Shown here piece by piece: positions 27,889 to 36,018 of a stretch of DNA of 64,000 bases. Where the stretch lies: NCBI RefSeq assembly GCF_000243255.1, contig NZ_CM001436.1:248692-312691 (forward strand), given 5' to 3'. The position numbers were made by a program, and so were the translations under genes. The first letter of the stretch is position 1; each line of letters starts with the position of its first letter. The notes beneath the pieces were generated by a model. The model was given only the letters and a program-made list of their open reading frames with translations. It searched no databases and had not been told where the DNA came from. This stretch comes from Methanoplanus limicola DSM 2279 (GTDB lineage: Archaea > Halobacteriota > Methanomicrobia > Methanomicrobiales > Methanomicrobiaceae).

Positions 27889-29184
27889 TTAACCCTTTTT
27901 CATCATTAATGAGAGAGAGTTTAGTATCAACCCTGACGTTATCAGAAGCATGCCTATAACAATGCAGTTGAAGCTTATAAACAGCATCAGGTAGTGAAAT
28001 ATCTCGAAGTGGTAGTATTCGGATATTACAAAGACGCCACTTACGAGGCCTGCCAGGAATAGGAGGAGGCCGGGTATGCCGAATACTAGCAGGGGCCGGC
28101 TGTAACCGATCTTGCCCACAATACTTCCCAGGACACCAAAACCATGAGTAATTGGGTTCTTTTTGTGCTTGTTTGGGACATCGTATCTGACTGAGATGGG
28201 CACCTCACAGATCTTAAGACCCTTTCCAAGCATGTGGGTTATCATGTCAGACTCTATGTTGTATCCGTTTGACATGAAATCCATGTTTGCAAGGGCATTG
28301 GGGCCAAGGGCACGAAAGCCGGACTGCGAATCTGTGGATTTGAAGTTTGAGTTTTGTCTGATTTCTTTATCACAGGTCAGGTTCGTTGCATAGTCAAGGG
28401 TTACCTGGCCAAGGCGCCGGTATTTTGGGACCTTGTTCCTGCATTGATTGCTTCTGCTTTTAGTTTTTTTGTTGTTATTACCTTTATTGTTGTTTTTGGT
28501 TCCATTTCCATCATCATCTTTCTCACTCTCATCTTTCCCCCCCTCAGCTTCCTCGTCTTCATCATCGAAGTCTATGAAGCGGGATCCTATTACGAGATCA
28601 GCCTCGCCGGCGATAACCGGAGCCAGAACCCTCTCAATATCAGTTGTGTGGTGCTGGCCGTCACCGTCAAGGAGGACTGCGGCTGTGCAGCCTTTCTCTA
28701 GCGCTGCCTCAATGCCGCGTTTTAATGCATAGGCTTTGCCCTGGTTCTCTTCGTACCTTATAACTTCGGCACCGGCAAGTTCTGCAACCTCTGCCGTTCT
28801 GTCAGTTGAGCCGTCATCCACTATAATTACCCTGTCAACCTCCGGCAGGGTTTTTAGGATAAGGCTGCCTATGACAAGCTCTTCATTGAGGCAGGGAATT
28901 ATTGCACAGACGCATGAACTCTTTCCACCTAAGGATGAATTTTCCCTATCAAAGGATGAATTTTCCCTATCAAAGGATGAATTTTCCCTATCAAAGGATG
29001 AATTTTCCCTATCAAAGGATGAATTTTCCCTATCAAAGGATGAATCTTTCCCATCTAAGGACGAATCTTTCCCACCTAAGGATGAATTTTCCACATATGA
29101 GTATGAATTATTCCCATCAAAGGATGAATATTCCCCATCCGAGCATGAATCTTTCCCATCCAGTCCTGTCAGATTGCCAGACAA
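27889..29184 (-). CDS. Family 2 glycosyltransferase with heptapeptide-repeat N-terminus
   Basis: 431 residues from a TTG at 29184 (GGGG about four bases before it; no in-frame ATG precedes the catalytic domain). Residues ~15-90 are about eleven 7-residue units of the SSFDREN type. The DPM1-like domain follows: AIIPCLNEELVIGSL, DDGSTDRT, LDGDGQHHT, VIGSRFID. A ~45-residue D/E/K/N-rich insertion comes after VIGSRFID, and two membrane segments end the protein. It likely makes a polyprenyl-phosphate sugar. The repeat region and the insertion are not found in ordinary family members as far as I know. Confidence 0.85.
   Translation of the reverse strand: MSGNLTGLDGKDSCSDGEYSSFDGNNSYSYVENSSLGGKDSSLDGKDSSFDRENSSFDRENSSFDRENSSFDRENSSFDRENSSLGGKSSCVCAIIPCLNEELVIGSLILKTLPEVDRVIIVDDGSTDRTAEVAELAGAEVIRYEENQGKAYALKRGIEAALEKGCTAAVLLDGDGQHHTTDIERVLAPVIAGEADLVIGSRFIDFDDEDEEAEGGKDESEKDDDGNGTKNNNKGNNNKKTKSRSNQCRNKVPKYRRLGQVTLDYATNLTCDKEIRQNSNFKSTDSQSGFRALGPNALANMDFMSNGYNIESDMITHMLGKGLKICEVPISVRYDVPNKHKKNPITHGFGVLGSIVGKIGYSRPLLVFGIPGLLLFLAGLVSGVFVISEYYHFEIFHYLMLFISFNCIVIGMLLITSGLILNSLSLMMKKG
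28925..29166 (-). repeat. 21-bp tandem repeat inside the GT2 gene
   Basis: About eleven units of 21 bp (five nearly identical, the rest diverged). As 21 is a multiple of three, unit gain or loss keeps the reading frame and changes only the number of 7-residue units. Central units are most alike, as expected from recent slippage or unequal exchange. Confidence 0.9.
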
Positions 29185-29693
29185 TTGCCCCTGAAACCCC
29201 CTTTATCCTGACTTAGCCCAATCAATGACTTATCCCAACCAAATATTATGAAATCACTCTCCGGATATATCATAGCATTGTAACCCGGTTATGCCAATCA
29301 ATACTATATACCAGACTATTACCAGTTATGTTCTACTTAAGAATTAAAAATGCTTTTGATATTTAGGTAGATTCAGAAGTTGATATTGGAGTCAGGGGTT
29401 GATATCGAAGTCAGGATTAAGTTTGAGATGAGGTTGAGGTTGAGTTATCGCTGCATTATAGCTGCATCATGACTCATCGCAGTTGAAGTATGGCCCATCA
29501 TAGTTGTATCAGTGGATTCATCCACCCGGGTTGTGTCTGAATGAATCAGTGGAGTTGTCACAACTCACAGGAATCATCGCAAAAGTCGCAAAAACCACAA
29601 TAACCAATAAAAGGTATTCCGGTTGCTCCTGTATTTCTGCTCTGTGCTTCCTGCTCCCTGTTCCATCTCAACTGATTCATTCAGACACCACCA

Positions 29694-29778
29694 GATGAAT
29701 GAACCCACTGATACAACAACCCGGATGAATAAACCCACTGACACAACAACCCGGATGAATAAACCCACTGACACAACT
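29694..29778 (+). repeat. 30-bp tandem repeat, with an inverted relative upstream
   Basis: Just under three units beginning gatgaat(g/a)aacccactga. The opposite-strand form of the same sequence occurs at about 29503-29560 (ttgtatcagtggattcatcc), so the two could pair over a ~130-base loop. The rest of 29185-29690 shows no gene. Confidence 0.75.
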
Positions 29779-29790
29779 ATAGTATGCCGC

Positions 29791-30061
29791 TTCCACTTTT
29801 CCGGCAACCCCTGCGAAAGTATCACTTCGAGAACACGCCCTGACCTCAGGGCTTTTCGCTAATACAATAGCTAATAGCCAACAGCAAATACAACAGCAAA
29901 TACAACAGCAAATACAACAGCAAATACAACAGCAAATACAACAGCAAATACAACAGCAAATACAACAGCAAATACAACAGCAAATAACCAACAACCCGGC
30001 CAAACAGCCCGGCCAACAGCCATCAGGAATACCCTTCCGGGTATTCACAGCAGGCAGAAAC
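29791..30061 (+). repeat. Dispersed repeat, copy A
   Basis: Matches 49756-49997: both begin with ttccacttttccggcaaccc, contain the hairpin GCCCTGA-CC-TCAGGGC followed by TTTTCGCTAA, then an acagcaaataca stretch, and end with the hairpin AATACCC-TTCC-GGGTATT and cacagcaggcagaaacc. The two copies differ mainly in internal short-repeat number. Confidence 0.85.
29881..29986 (+). repeat. 12-bp tandem repeat
   Basis: Nearly nine perfect units of acagcaaataca inside dispersed repeat copy A. The other copy of the element has only about one unit, so this array expanded here. Confidence 0.95.
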
Positions 30062-30333
30062 CACATAAACCGCGGAAACCACAGGAACCACAACATATAC
30101 TTCCAATCTGCCTGCGGTGCACAATAAATATGTAATCATCTCCAATCGTCTGCAAGCGTCTGCAATACATCCGTGGGATAGGAAGAATAGACAGAACGGC
30201 AGTTACAAAAAGTTACAGTAAGTCACGCGAGGCCTGTTACAGACACCCACATGCAACCACAGACGACCACAGACGACCCCGGAAACCTGACAAACCGGAC
30301 AAAACCAAACAATCTCAGCTGAACATGGACACA

Positions 30334-30402
30334 CCCATAGCTATAGCAGCCATAGCCACAGCCATAACCATAGCCATAGCCACAGCCATAACCATAGCCA
30401 CA
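30334..30402 (+). repeat. 6-bp tandem repeat (ccatag/ccacag/ccataa)
   Basis: About eleven hexamers with a higher-order pattern. No reading frame around it looks coding. Confidence 0.85.
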
Positions 30403-30627
30403 AGTTAAATGTCATAGAATAATGGACGAGTAACATAATGTAACAAAACCTCAAAAGCCATCATATGCAATAACAGAGGAAATAGTCCAGAGGAAGCAGT
30501 CAGGGTGCCTCAGCACGCACTCCCGCAATGTTTACAGCACTCACAACACCCATAATATTCACAACACCCATAATGTTAACAATTGTTCGCTCCGCTACCA
30601 CGTCAGCCATATCAGCCACGCCATCAA

Positions 30628-30669
30628 CACCGCCAGCTCCGCCTGCTTCGCAGGCTCCGCAGGGCGGTG
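30628..30669. other. GC-rich hairpin
   Basis: Outer arms CACCGCC and GGCGGTG enclose a perfect inner stem GCCTGC-TTC-GCAGGC. It stands out in otherwise AT-rich non-coding DNA. Function unknown; could be an extragenic palindromic element. Confidence 0.6.
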
Positions 30670-30905
30670 CGGGCAAACCCCCCGCAGCCCTCCAGCATAA
30701 ATAAACAAAGTCCACAATCCAGGCACAAAGCCCAAAAACAAAGCCCACAAACAAATTTAACAAACAATGTTGGAAAACAAAATCTACACACAAATTACCG
30801 GTGCAATTACCAGTGCAATTACCGGTGCGCATCAGGGTTTTGTCTTCATTCTCATTGCCGGATTTCCTAATTGGCAATATTACAATTGGCAATATTGCGT
30901 AAGTC

Positions 30906-31045
30906 CTGTTGAGCACTACAAAGTGGCTAATGACAGAGGAATGAAGGTAACTTCCGCTGAAACCCGCTCCATACACACCAGTTCACAGAAGGAAATGAGC
31001 GGCATCCCTTCGGTACCCGCCCGGACAAATCAGGATTATATCCTT
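30906..31045 (+). repeat. Multi-hairpin dispersed repeat, copy E1
   Basis: Diverged member. Stem B is CCGCTC/GAGCGG around a loop with the shared GTTCACAGAA; stem C is GGCAT/GTACC with a 7-base loop CCCTTCG. Preceded by the shared ggcaatattg and ctgttgagcactac leader. It lies upstream of the 31172-32006 gene pair. Confidence 0.6.
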
Positions 31046-31171
31046 CCCCAGTATATTTTATAAAATACTGACAATAACACTTTCAGAATAGCGAAAAACA
31101 CGTGCCATTGATAAATTATATGACATTGTAAAGCAATAGATCCAGTTACTAAAGGAAGAGTGCAGGCGCAT

Positions 31172-31387
31172 ATGAAATCACTAATATTTGAAAAGAAATA
31201 TAATGCGACCATTAAGGATTTTAAAACTATTGAGGAGATTGACAGTTTCATTCAGGAAAAAACTGGTAAAAAACTGGAGTACAAACGTTCAGATAATCTT
31301 ATAATGGCAAAAGGAGGCAGTGTGTTTAAATTAACGACTGTAAATCCCGGAAAGATCATGGATAAACTCATATCAAAGAATAAATAA
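31172..31387 (+). CDS. Hypothetical small protein
   Basis: 71 residues from ATG 31172; a GTG at 31160 is an alternative closer to GGAAG. Sequence is MKSLIFEKKYNATIKDF..., mixed alpha/beta, charged, no known motif. It is followed after 22 bases by the gene at 31410, probably one unit. Confidence 0.55.
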   Translation: MKSLIFEKKYNATIKDFKTIEEIDSFIQEKTGKKLEYKRSDNLIMAKGGSVFKLTTVNPGKIMDKLISKNK

Positions 31388-31409
31388 ATATTTTGCCCAT
31401 ACACCATAC

Positions 31410-32006
31410 ATGATCTCAGCTGAAGATTATAACTATCTCATTAACAATTATTTTTTGATTGTATATGCAGATTGCCTCGCTTACCTTGGGCAAAAACCAG
31501 TTGAAGTATTAATAGAAATGGAAAGTGCTTTCATGCACTTTTCAATATATTCCAACGAAAAAAATGAGGAAATCAGGGCTGAGAATCTTCAGAAAGCATA
31601 TAACCATATCGTGAGAGCAACTCTTGACTGCCAGAAATTAATCTGGCTTCAGATGCATGAGTTGATCGAAGGCATATATAAAGATCCAAATCTCAGAAAA
31701 TTTTGTACCAATTCCACAGAACAATCATTTTTAGCTGAATGCAACGAGTTTTTCGAGCTTGCGAAAATAGCAAGAAGAGACGAAATAAACAATATTGGTA
31801 AAAAACCACTAAAATCTATAGAATCCTATTATCATTTACTGGAGAAAGGTCACTCAATCCTTAATTCTGTAGATTGTGATAAAAAAGAGCAATTTAACAG
31901 ATATTCTAAATTTCTTGGAATAAAAAAGAACATTGTAGAACTGATCATCTCATTTGCAGGAGGGTTGATATCCGGAGTAATATTAATGATTATTCTTGGT
32001 CCCTGA
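31410..32006 (+). CDS. Hypothetical C-tail-anchored protein
   Basis: 198 residues. A helical, charged body (~170 residues) ends in one membrane segment, LIISFAGGLISGVILMIILG, with almost nothing after it: a tail-anchor layout. No family recognised. It follows a small unknown gene and precedes a hairpin repeat and an antitoxin gene; such tail-anchored proteins in accessory islands can be effectors, but nothing here shows it. Confidence 0.65.
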   Translation: MISAEDYNYLINNYFLIVYADCLAYLGQKPVEVLIEMESAFMHFSIYSNEKNEEIRAENLQKAYNHIVRATLDCQKLIWLQMHELIEGIYKDPNLRKFCTNSTEQSFLAECNEFFELAKIARRDEINNIGKKPLKSIESYYHLLEKGHSILNSVDCDKKEQFNRYSKFLGIKKNIVELIISFAGGLISGVILMIILGP

Positions 32007-32034
32007 ACCTGAACTGTCGGAAAAAAAGTGAAAT

Positions 32035-32190
32035 GGATTCCTGTAATGAAGTGAGTAAAATGGTTTATTGCGAATTAAAAAAGGGGATACCCTTCCCTTG
32101 GCTCTAACTCCCATGTGATATATCTAATAATGGAGTGGGTTCAGGCACCCATTCTGTGCCGGGATAAGTTCATTCTGTTGTTAAGGAAAA
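32035..32190 (+). repeat. Multi-hairpin dispersed repeat, copy E2
   Basis: Stem A AAGGG/CCCTT; stem B ACTCC (32107-32111) with GGAGT (32132-32136) around the shared CATGTGATAT loop; stem C GGCAC (32144-32148) and GTGCC (32156-32160) with loop CCATTCT; tail ccgggataagttcattctgt. Directly upstream of vapB at 32223. Confidence 0.8.
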
Positions 32191-32206
32191 AATATTTCAG
32201 AAATGA

Positions 32207-32219
32207 TATATTATATGTG
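32207..32219. promoter_or_regulatory. Degenerate vapB palindrome
   Basis: TATATTATATGTG, a weakened form of the TACAT-TAT-ATGTA palindrome found before three other vapB copies; it ends three bases before the start codon. Confidence 0.4.
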
Positions 32220-32222
32220 AAT

Positions 32223-32420
32223 ATGTCATCAAAAACAGTGAGCCTTTCAGAGGAGGCATACAACCGGTTAAAAATGTGGAAGATAAACGATAATGAAAGC
32301 TTCTCAGAGGAGGTTTTAAGGCTTCTTCCAAAGCATAGAGACGTTGGTGAGGTTCTCCGGAATGCAAAATATCATCTCTCAGAGGAAGAAGCTGAGAAAA
32401 TGAAGAAGGATATTGAGTAA
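32223..32420 (+). CDS. vapB: VapB-type antitoxin (DUF217-like), orphan
   Basis: 65 residues from ATG 32223; the frame stays open upstream to 32115 but that part is hairpin-repeat DNA. SSKTVSLSEEAYNRLKMWK is the DNA-binding ribbon-helix start, LRLLPKHRDV the middle, and LSEEEAEKMKKDIE the C-terminal toxin-binding tail. Its toxin gene follows but is broken after about 20 codons. Nearly identical to the copy at 36035. Confidence 0.85.
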   Translation: MSSKTVSLSEEAYNRLKMWKINDNESFSEEVLRLLPKHRDVGEVLRNAKYHLSEEEAEKMKKDIE

Positions 32421-32485
32421 GTGATTATATTTGATTCCACTTTTCCTATTGATGCAATGAAAAGCCCAAATAATGCCAATTCCTG
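32421..32485 (+). pseudogene. vapC: vapC toxin remnant
   Basis: Begins VIIFDSTFPIDAMKSPNN, matching the intact VapC at 34171 (MIIFDSTFLIDLMKSSNN), then loses similarity. The start codon is GTG and the first catalytic Asp is kept, but the PIN body is gone. Confidence 0.85.
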
Positions 32486-32602
32486 TTTAATATTCTCAAT
32501 TACTTCAGTTTATTGGATATTTTCTAAATTGGCCAATCCCTTAAAAATTCTGATGCATCAACACTACATAACAGAATAAAAATAGTATAATAAGTGATTG
32601 AT

Positions 32603-32752
32603 ATGTCTTTTAGGACAGTTAAAAAAGATCTGCAAATCTTAGAGAGATATAGCCCAGGAGACTGCCTTAAGCCAGAGGATAAAGATGATGTTGAGCGTCT
32701 TGCCAGCATGGGTATGATGTCAATTGGAGTTAATCCTCAGTTATTTAAATAA
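32603..32752 (+). pseudogene. Truncated copy of the small helical protein at 36333
   Basis: 49 codons nearly identical to the first 49 of the gene at 36333, then a deletion at TTTAAAT(A) shifts the frame to a TAA; the remaining similar DNA continues to about 32800. The protein begins MSFRTVKKDLQILERY and looks like part of a small helix-turn-helix. Confidence 0.8.
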
Positions 32753-32805
32753 ATGCAAAAACAACTTCTTTTGGCAAAGAACCAATTATATATAAATAGC
32801 TTTAG

Positions 32806-32949
32806 ATGGGACTCAAAGGTATAGGATGGATCTTCAAATTCAAAGGGTTGGGTTTTACCCATAATAATCCAATAATATCAATCACCGGGAGAAAATATTT
32901 GAAGAACAAGCAAAAAATTAATAATAGAAAATACAATATATATCTGTAA
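32806..32949 (+). CDS. Small protein sharing the MGLKGIGWI leader
   Basis: 47 residues. Starts with MGLKGIGWI, the same nine residues that open the 349-residue protein at 36537, then diverges into FKFKGLGFTHNN and a basic tail. The related copy at 48520 keeps this reading frame. It precedes the 55-residue membrane protein by 12 bases. Could be a real small protein or a recombinant fragment of the larger gene. Confidence 0.45.
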   Translation: MGLKGIGWIFKFKGLGFTHNNPIISITGRKYLKNKQKINNRKYNIYL

Positions 32950-32961
32950 ATTCTGATTGCT

Positions 32962-33129
32962 ATGGTATTATCAGATATAATTACAGCCGGATTACAATTG
33001 TTTTTAGGCTCTGCAAGTATAATTGCAATGCTGTCAAATTCATTGCTCATAGGTCTTGGATTTATGTATGCATTTGTACTTTTTAATGTATATATAAGCA
33101 AAAAGAGTCAGGTAATTCAGAATAAGTAG
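32962..33129 (+). CDS. 55-residue membrane protein
   Basis: Two hydrophobic stretches, LQLFLGSASIIAMLSNSLL and LGFMYAFVLFNVYI, with a basic end SKKSQVIQNK. Nearly identical ORFs occur at 35765 and 48678, all open over their full length, which supports coding. Two bases separate it from the next gene at both complete copies, so the pair is co-translated. Function unknown. Confidence 0.7.
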   Translation: MVLSDIITAGLQLFLGSASIIAMLSNSLLIGLGFMYAFVLFNVYISKKSQVIQNK

Positions 33130-33131
33130 TT

Positions 33132-33761
33132 ATGATGGATGAACTATCCGGTTTTTTATATCCTCCAACAATATCCTTATTGCTTGTAATATTTTTCTGT
33201 CTGACAATATTTTATGTTCTTCCCTGGTTATCAGAGCAAATTTCTTTTATAGGGGTATATCATAATTACGAAACAAATAATGAAAAACAAAGGAAAAAGA
33301 AGATATTAAAGGTTTATTTTTTAGTTTCCGTTCCTTTGATGTCATCGTACATCTTAATACTGAATTCTTTGCAGATTACGCTTGATGCATTCATTGCATT
33401 CACAGTTGTAGCTACAACAATGGGTACGCTGCTTGTAATCAGAATTCATGGAAATCCTTCCAAAGATCAGGTTTCTTTTAAGAAACTGTTTCCTCCGGGA
33501 AAAAGACACGAAATTGTTGAACAGCACAGGGAAAGAATATTATCCTTTATCTTCTCATTAATAGCAGCTCAGGTCATAATTGCTCTTCTTTCTTTCTGTT
33601 ATGGTGCCTACCTTAATGTACAATATGAAATTGAGCTGAATACAACTCTGTTACTGTTTTTTGCAGTAATCTACATTGGCGGCCTTTATTTAATATGCTG
33701 GTATGGAGAAAAATATCTGAAAGAGAACCCTCCGAAAAATAAAATCGACTACATTGAATAA
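33132..33761 (+). CDS. Hypothetical five-helix membrane protein
   Basis: 209 residues with hydrophobic segments near 10-31, 57-75, 80-100, 140-165 and 172-192. A basic loop (NNEKQRKKKILK) follows the first segment and a longer hydrophilic loop with FKKLFPPGKRHEIVEQHRE lies between the third and fourth. The near-identical copy at 48848 differs at a few residues only. Always preceded by the 55-residue membrane gene. Might be an effector/immunity pair, but there is no direct evidence. Confidence 0.7.
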   Translation: MMDELSGFLYPPTISLLLVIFFCLTIFYVLPWLSEQISFIGVYHNYETNNEKQRKKKILKVYFLVSVPLMSSYILILNSLQITLDAFIAFTVVATTMGTLLVIRIHGNPSKDQVSFKKLFPPGKRHEIVEQHRERILSFIFSLIAAQVIIALLSFCYGAYLNVQYEIELNTTLLLFFAVIYIGGLYLICWYGEKYLKENPPKNKIDYIE

Positions 33762-33794
33762 TGTAATGGACTTATGGGAAATTATTACAAATTC

Positions 33795-33925
33795 AATGTT
33801 GCAGAGTGAGTAACTGTTTACGGGAGAGAGGATGATCCAACCTTGAACCCACCCTCATGTGATATGTCCCGAAAATGGGTGGGTCTGGTTACCTCATCTG
33901 TGCATGACTGTGGTGTCCGGCAATT
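33795..33925 (+). repeat. Multi-hairpin dispersed repeat, copy E3
   Basis: Leader gttgcagagtgagtaactg; stem B CCCACCC (33848-33854) with GGGTGGG (33877-33883) around CATGTGATATGTC; stem C is weak. Upstream of the intact vapBC at 33968. Confidence 0.8.
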
Positions 33926-33950
33926 AAGGATAAAACTATTTCAGAGATAG

Positions 33951-33963
33951 TACATTATATGTA
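33951..33963. promoter_or_regulatory. vapB operator-like palindrome
   Basis: TACATTATATGTA: 5-bp arms TACAT/ATGTA around TAT, ending four bases before the vapB start codon. The same 13 bases precede two other vapB copies at nearly the same distance. Likely VapB binding site; the embedded TATAT may serve promoter function. Confidence 0.55.
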
Positions 33964-33967
33964 AACT

Positions 33968-34174
33968 ATGACATCAAAAACAGTGAGCCTTTCAGAAGAA
34001 GCGTATGAGAGATTATTGACATGGAAAAATGCAGATGAGGAAAGTTTTTCAAGCATAATACTCAGAGTTCTTCCAAAACATCGTGACATCTCTAAAATTC
34101 TTGAGGAATTTGAAAAAAAAGGCCTTGGAATATCCGAAGAAGAAGCGGAAAAGCTAAAGAAGGACATTGAATGA
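33968..34174 (+). CDS. vapB: VapB-type antitoxin
   Basis: 68 residues: TSKTVSLSEEAYERLLTWK, then LRVLPKHRDISKILEEF, and an acidic helical end LGISEEEAEKLKKDIE. ATGA overlap with the toxin gene gives tight translational coupling. It neutralises VapC and should repress its own promoter through the palindrome at 33951. Confidence 0.92.
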   Translation: MTSKTVSLSEEAYERLLTWKNADEESFSSIILRVLPKHRDISKILEEFEKKGLGISEEEAEKLKKDIE

Positions 34175-34581
34175 TTATTTTTGATTCAACGTTCCTCATA
34201 GATTTAATGAAGAGTTCAAATAACCCTAATCGCAGAAGAACAAATCTCCTTTTTCAGGAAATAAAGGGCAGCGGTGAAACTTATGCTACAACATTTGTAA
34301 ATATTTTTGAAATGTACAAGGGGATATATAAGTCAGAAGCTAAATCAAAAACAATCGATTCCCTCAAATATATTCTGAGTGAAATTCCGGTCCTTGGTTT
34401 TGACGAAAATTACTATTCAGAATATGGTAAACTGTCATCGTATCCTGAAAATAGGGGAACACCAACAGGAAAATTCGATGAACTGATTGCTGCTATTGCT
34501 CTCTTTCATGGAGCAAAAGTGGTGACAAATAATACTAAAGATTTCTCAAGAGTGCCCATGCCTGAAATAATTAATCATTAA
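34171..34581 (+). CDS. vapC: VapC-type PIN-domain toxin
   Basis: 136 residues, normal for VapC. IIFDSTFLIDLMK has the first acidic residue, NIFEMYKGIY the Glu of the second motif, GKFDELIAAIALFHGA the third acidic residue, and VVTNNTKDFSRV the fourth (T-N-x-x-x-D-F). All four are present, so it should be an active Mg-dependent RNase. One of only two intact toxins among the vapC copies in the window. Confidence 0.93.
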   Translation: MIIFDSTFLIDLMKSSNNPNRRRTNLLFQEIKGSGETYATTFVNIFEMYKGIYKSEAKSKTIDSLKYILSEIPVLGFDENYYSEYGKLSSYPENRGTPTGKFDELIAAIALFHGAKVVTNNTKDFSRVPMPEIINH

Positions 34582-34639
34582 GAGATTAAAAGGCACAATT
34601 ATTTTTTTGTGCCAGAGAATGAAGATTTTCCTAACCATC

Positions 34640-34800
34640 AATATTGCGCAGGTTCTACCTATAAAAAATCACAGGCAGTCTGAAAATAGAGAAAGTTCAC
34701 TACCTCTAAGCCAATCTTCTCTACCTCCAGGATTTTGGTAGCAAAAAGAAGTGGGCCAGGCACCCCTTCTATGCCGGGCAAGCCATATGATCGCTGAGGG
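34640..34800 (+). repeat. Multi-hairpin dispersed repeat, copy E4
   Basis: Diverged member with the shared tcaatattgcgcagg leader; stem C GGCA/TGCC (34759-34762, 34772-34775) keeps the CCCTTCT loop core. Shares the atcacaggca and attttggtagcaaaaag segments with E5. Upstream of vapB at 34840. Confidence 0.6.
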
Positions 34801-34822
34801 AAAAAGCATTTTTTAGCTTAAT

Positions 34823-34835
34823 TACATTATATGTA
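34823..34835. promoter_or_regulatory. vapB operator-like palindrome
   Basis: TACATTATATGTA again, ending four bases before the ATG at 34840. Confidence 0.55.
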
Positions 34836-34839
34836 AACT

Positions 34840-35052
34840 ATGACATCAAAAACGGTAAATCTTTCTGAAGAAGCGTACGAGAGATTAAAGAAATGGAAAG
34901 TAAATGATGCTGAAAGCTTTTCAGATGTAATTTTAAGAGTTCTTCCAAAAATAAGGACCCCTGAAGAATTGCGGAAAGCCTTCGATGAATTTGAAAGTTC
35001 ACTTTCTGATAAGGAAGCCGATAAAATGATTGAAGACATCGAAGAGAATTAA
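34840..35052 (+). CDS. vapB: VapB-type antitoxin, orphan
   Basis: 70 residues: TSKTVNLSEEAYERLKKWK, LRVLPKIRTPEELRKAF, ending in KEADKMIEDIEEN. It keeps its palindrome but the toxin gene that starts directly after its stop is cut to 21 codons. It may still neutralise related toxins or regulate other copies. Confidence 0.88.
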   Translation: MTSKTVNLSEEAYERLKKWKVNDAESFSDVILRVLPKIRTPEELRKAFDEFESSLSDKEADKMIEDIEEN

Positions 35053-35118
35053 ATGATCGTAATTGACAGCATTTTTCTGGTTGATTTAGTAAGAAGCCGG
35101 AAATTATGCAATGAGTGA
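35053..35118 (+). pseudogene. vapC: vapC toxin remnant
   Basis: ATG right after the vapB stop encodes MIVIDSIFLVDLVRSRK then a TGA after 21 codons. Same start as the VapC at 38221 (MIVPDSTFLIDLIRSR). No PIN body follows. Confidence 0.88.
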
Positions 35119-35285
35119 ACCAACCGTTTTAATATCGGGAGCACCTCTCCAGAATCTTATGCAGGTGGCTGTAATGAGAACTACTTCTCAGGTAACTGAG
35201 TTCGCTTTGCATAGTTTCAGCACGGACAGGGTAATGGGTATATATGATTGAAAACCGCATATCCACATTATTTGTGGAGAAATAA

Positions 35286-35570
35286 ATGCCAATATTTGAA
35301 TGTGAAGCAAACTCATTTCCAAAAACAATAATATTTATGGTGCTATATACAGGATCAATCCTTGTATCAGCATATGGTGCATATAATATCTGTGAATGTT
35401 ATTCATTCAATCCGATAGCGGGGGCACTAATTGTTGTAGGTCTGGAGTTATCCGCTCTAAGATATATATTAGATCAATGGGGAGACCAGATATTCTCTAA
35501 AAGTCATATGTTTGGCAAAATGAACATATCAAATAAAGATGTAGATGTATTTCTGGGAAGAGACCAGTAA
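35286..35570 (+). CDS. Hypothetical small membrane protein
   Basis: 94 residues with two hydrophobic segments (TIIFMVLYTGSILVSAYGAY; NPIAGALIVVGLELSALRY) and a hydrophilic tail. GGAG lies six bases before the ATG. Single copy in the window. Function unknown. Confidence 0.6.
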   Translation: MPIFECEANSFPKTIIFMVLYTGSILVSAYGAYNICECYSFNPIAGALIVVGLELSALRYILDQWGDQIFSKSHMFGKMNISNKDVDVFLGRDQ

Positions 35571-35595
35571 TGCAGAAGAGATTATATGAATAACG

Positions 35596-35724
35596 TTGGA
35601 AAGGTTTATTAATTCCCGCATTGAAAAGTTCATTGAGGAGAGAATAAAGGAAAATAAAACTAAACATTACTTGGAATTCAAAATAGAAATAAATAAACTT
35701 CTAAAAGAACAGAACAGACAATGA
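35596..35724 (+). CDS. Possible small charged helical ORF
   Basis: 42 codons from a TTG, with content like RFINSRIEKFIEERIKENK: a highly charged helix resembling an antitoxin tail. No good ribosome site is visible and it may be a gene fragment. Confidence 0.25.
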   Translation: MERFINSRIEKFIEERIKENKTKHYLEFKIEINKLLKEQNRQ

Positions 35725-35764
35725 TCAATATAAATACAATATATTCCTTTAAATTCTGATTGCT

Positions 35765-35932
35765 ATGGTATTATCAGATATAATTACAGCTGGATTACAA
35801 TTGTTTTTAGGCTCTGCAAGTATAATTGCAATGCTGTCGAATTCATTGCTCATAGGTCTTGGATTTATGTATGCATTTGTACTTTTTAATGTATATATAA
35901 GCAAAAAGAGTCAGGTAATTCAGAATAAGTAG
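35765..35932 (+). CDS. 55-residue membrane protein, second copy
   Basis: Same protein as at 32962 (protein sequence appears unchanged). Here its downstream partner is broken, so this copy stands alone. Confidence 0.65.
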   Translation: MVLSDIITAGLQLFLGSASIIAMLSNSLLIGLGFMYAFVLFNVYISKKSQVIQNK

Positions 35933-35934
35933 CT

Positions 35935-35985
35935 ATGATGGATAAACAATTCGGTTATTATATCCCCCAACAATATTGTCAATGC
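35935..35985 (+). pseudogene. Remnant of the five-helix membrane protein gene
   Basis: Matches the first ~45 bases of 33132 (ATGATGGATGAACTATCC-like) with base changes and frame loss, then stops matching before vapB copy 36035. Confidence 0.7.
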
Positions 35986-36018
35986 CGGTCATTAAGGTAA
36001 ATACTATTTCAGAGATAA

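Noticed and set aside
28448-29216. Long plus-strand frames opposite the GT2 gene
   Set aside because: They mirror the minus-strand repeat and catalytic domain; the minus-strand product has clear GT2 motifs.
29677-30096. 139-codon open frame with a Cys/Ile repeat on the minus strand
   Set aside because: It only translates the 12-bp and 30-bp tandem repeats; no ribosome site or folded region.
32115-32222. N-terminal extension of vapB to 32115
   Set aside because: The extra 36 codons are the end of hairpin repeat E2; all other VapB copies start at the equivalent of 32223.
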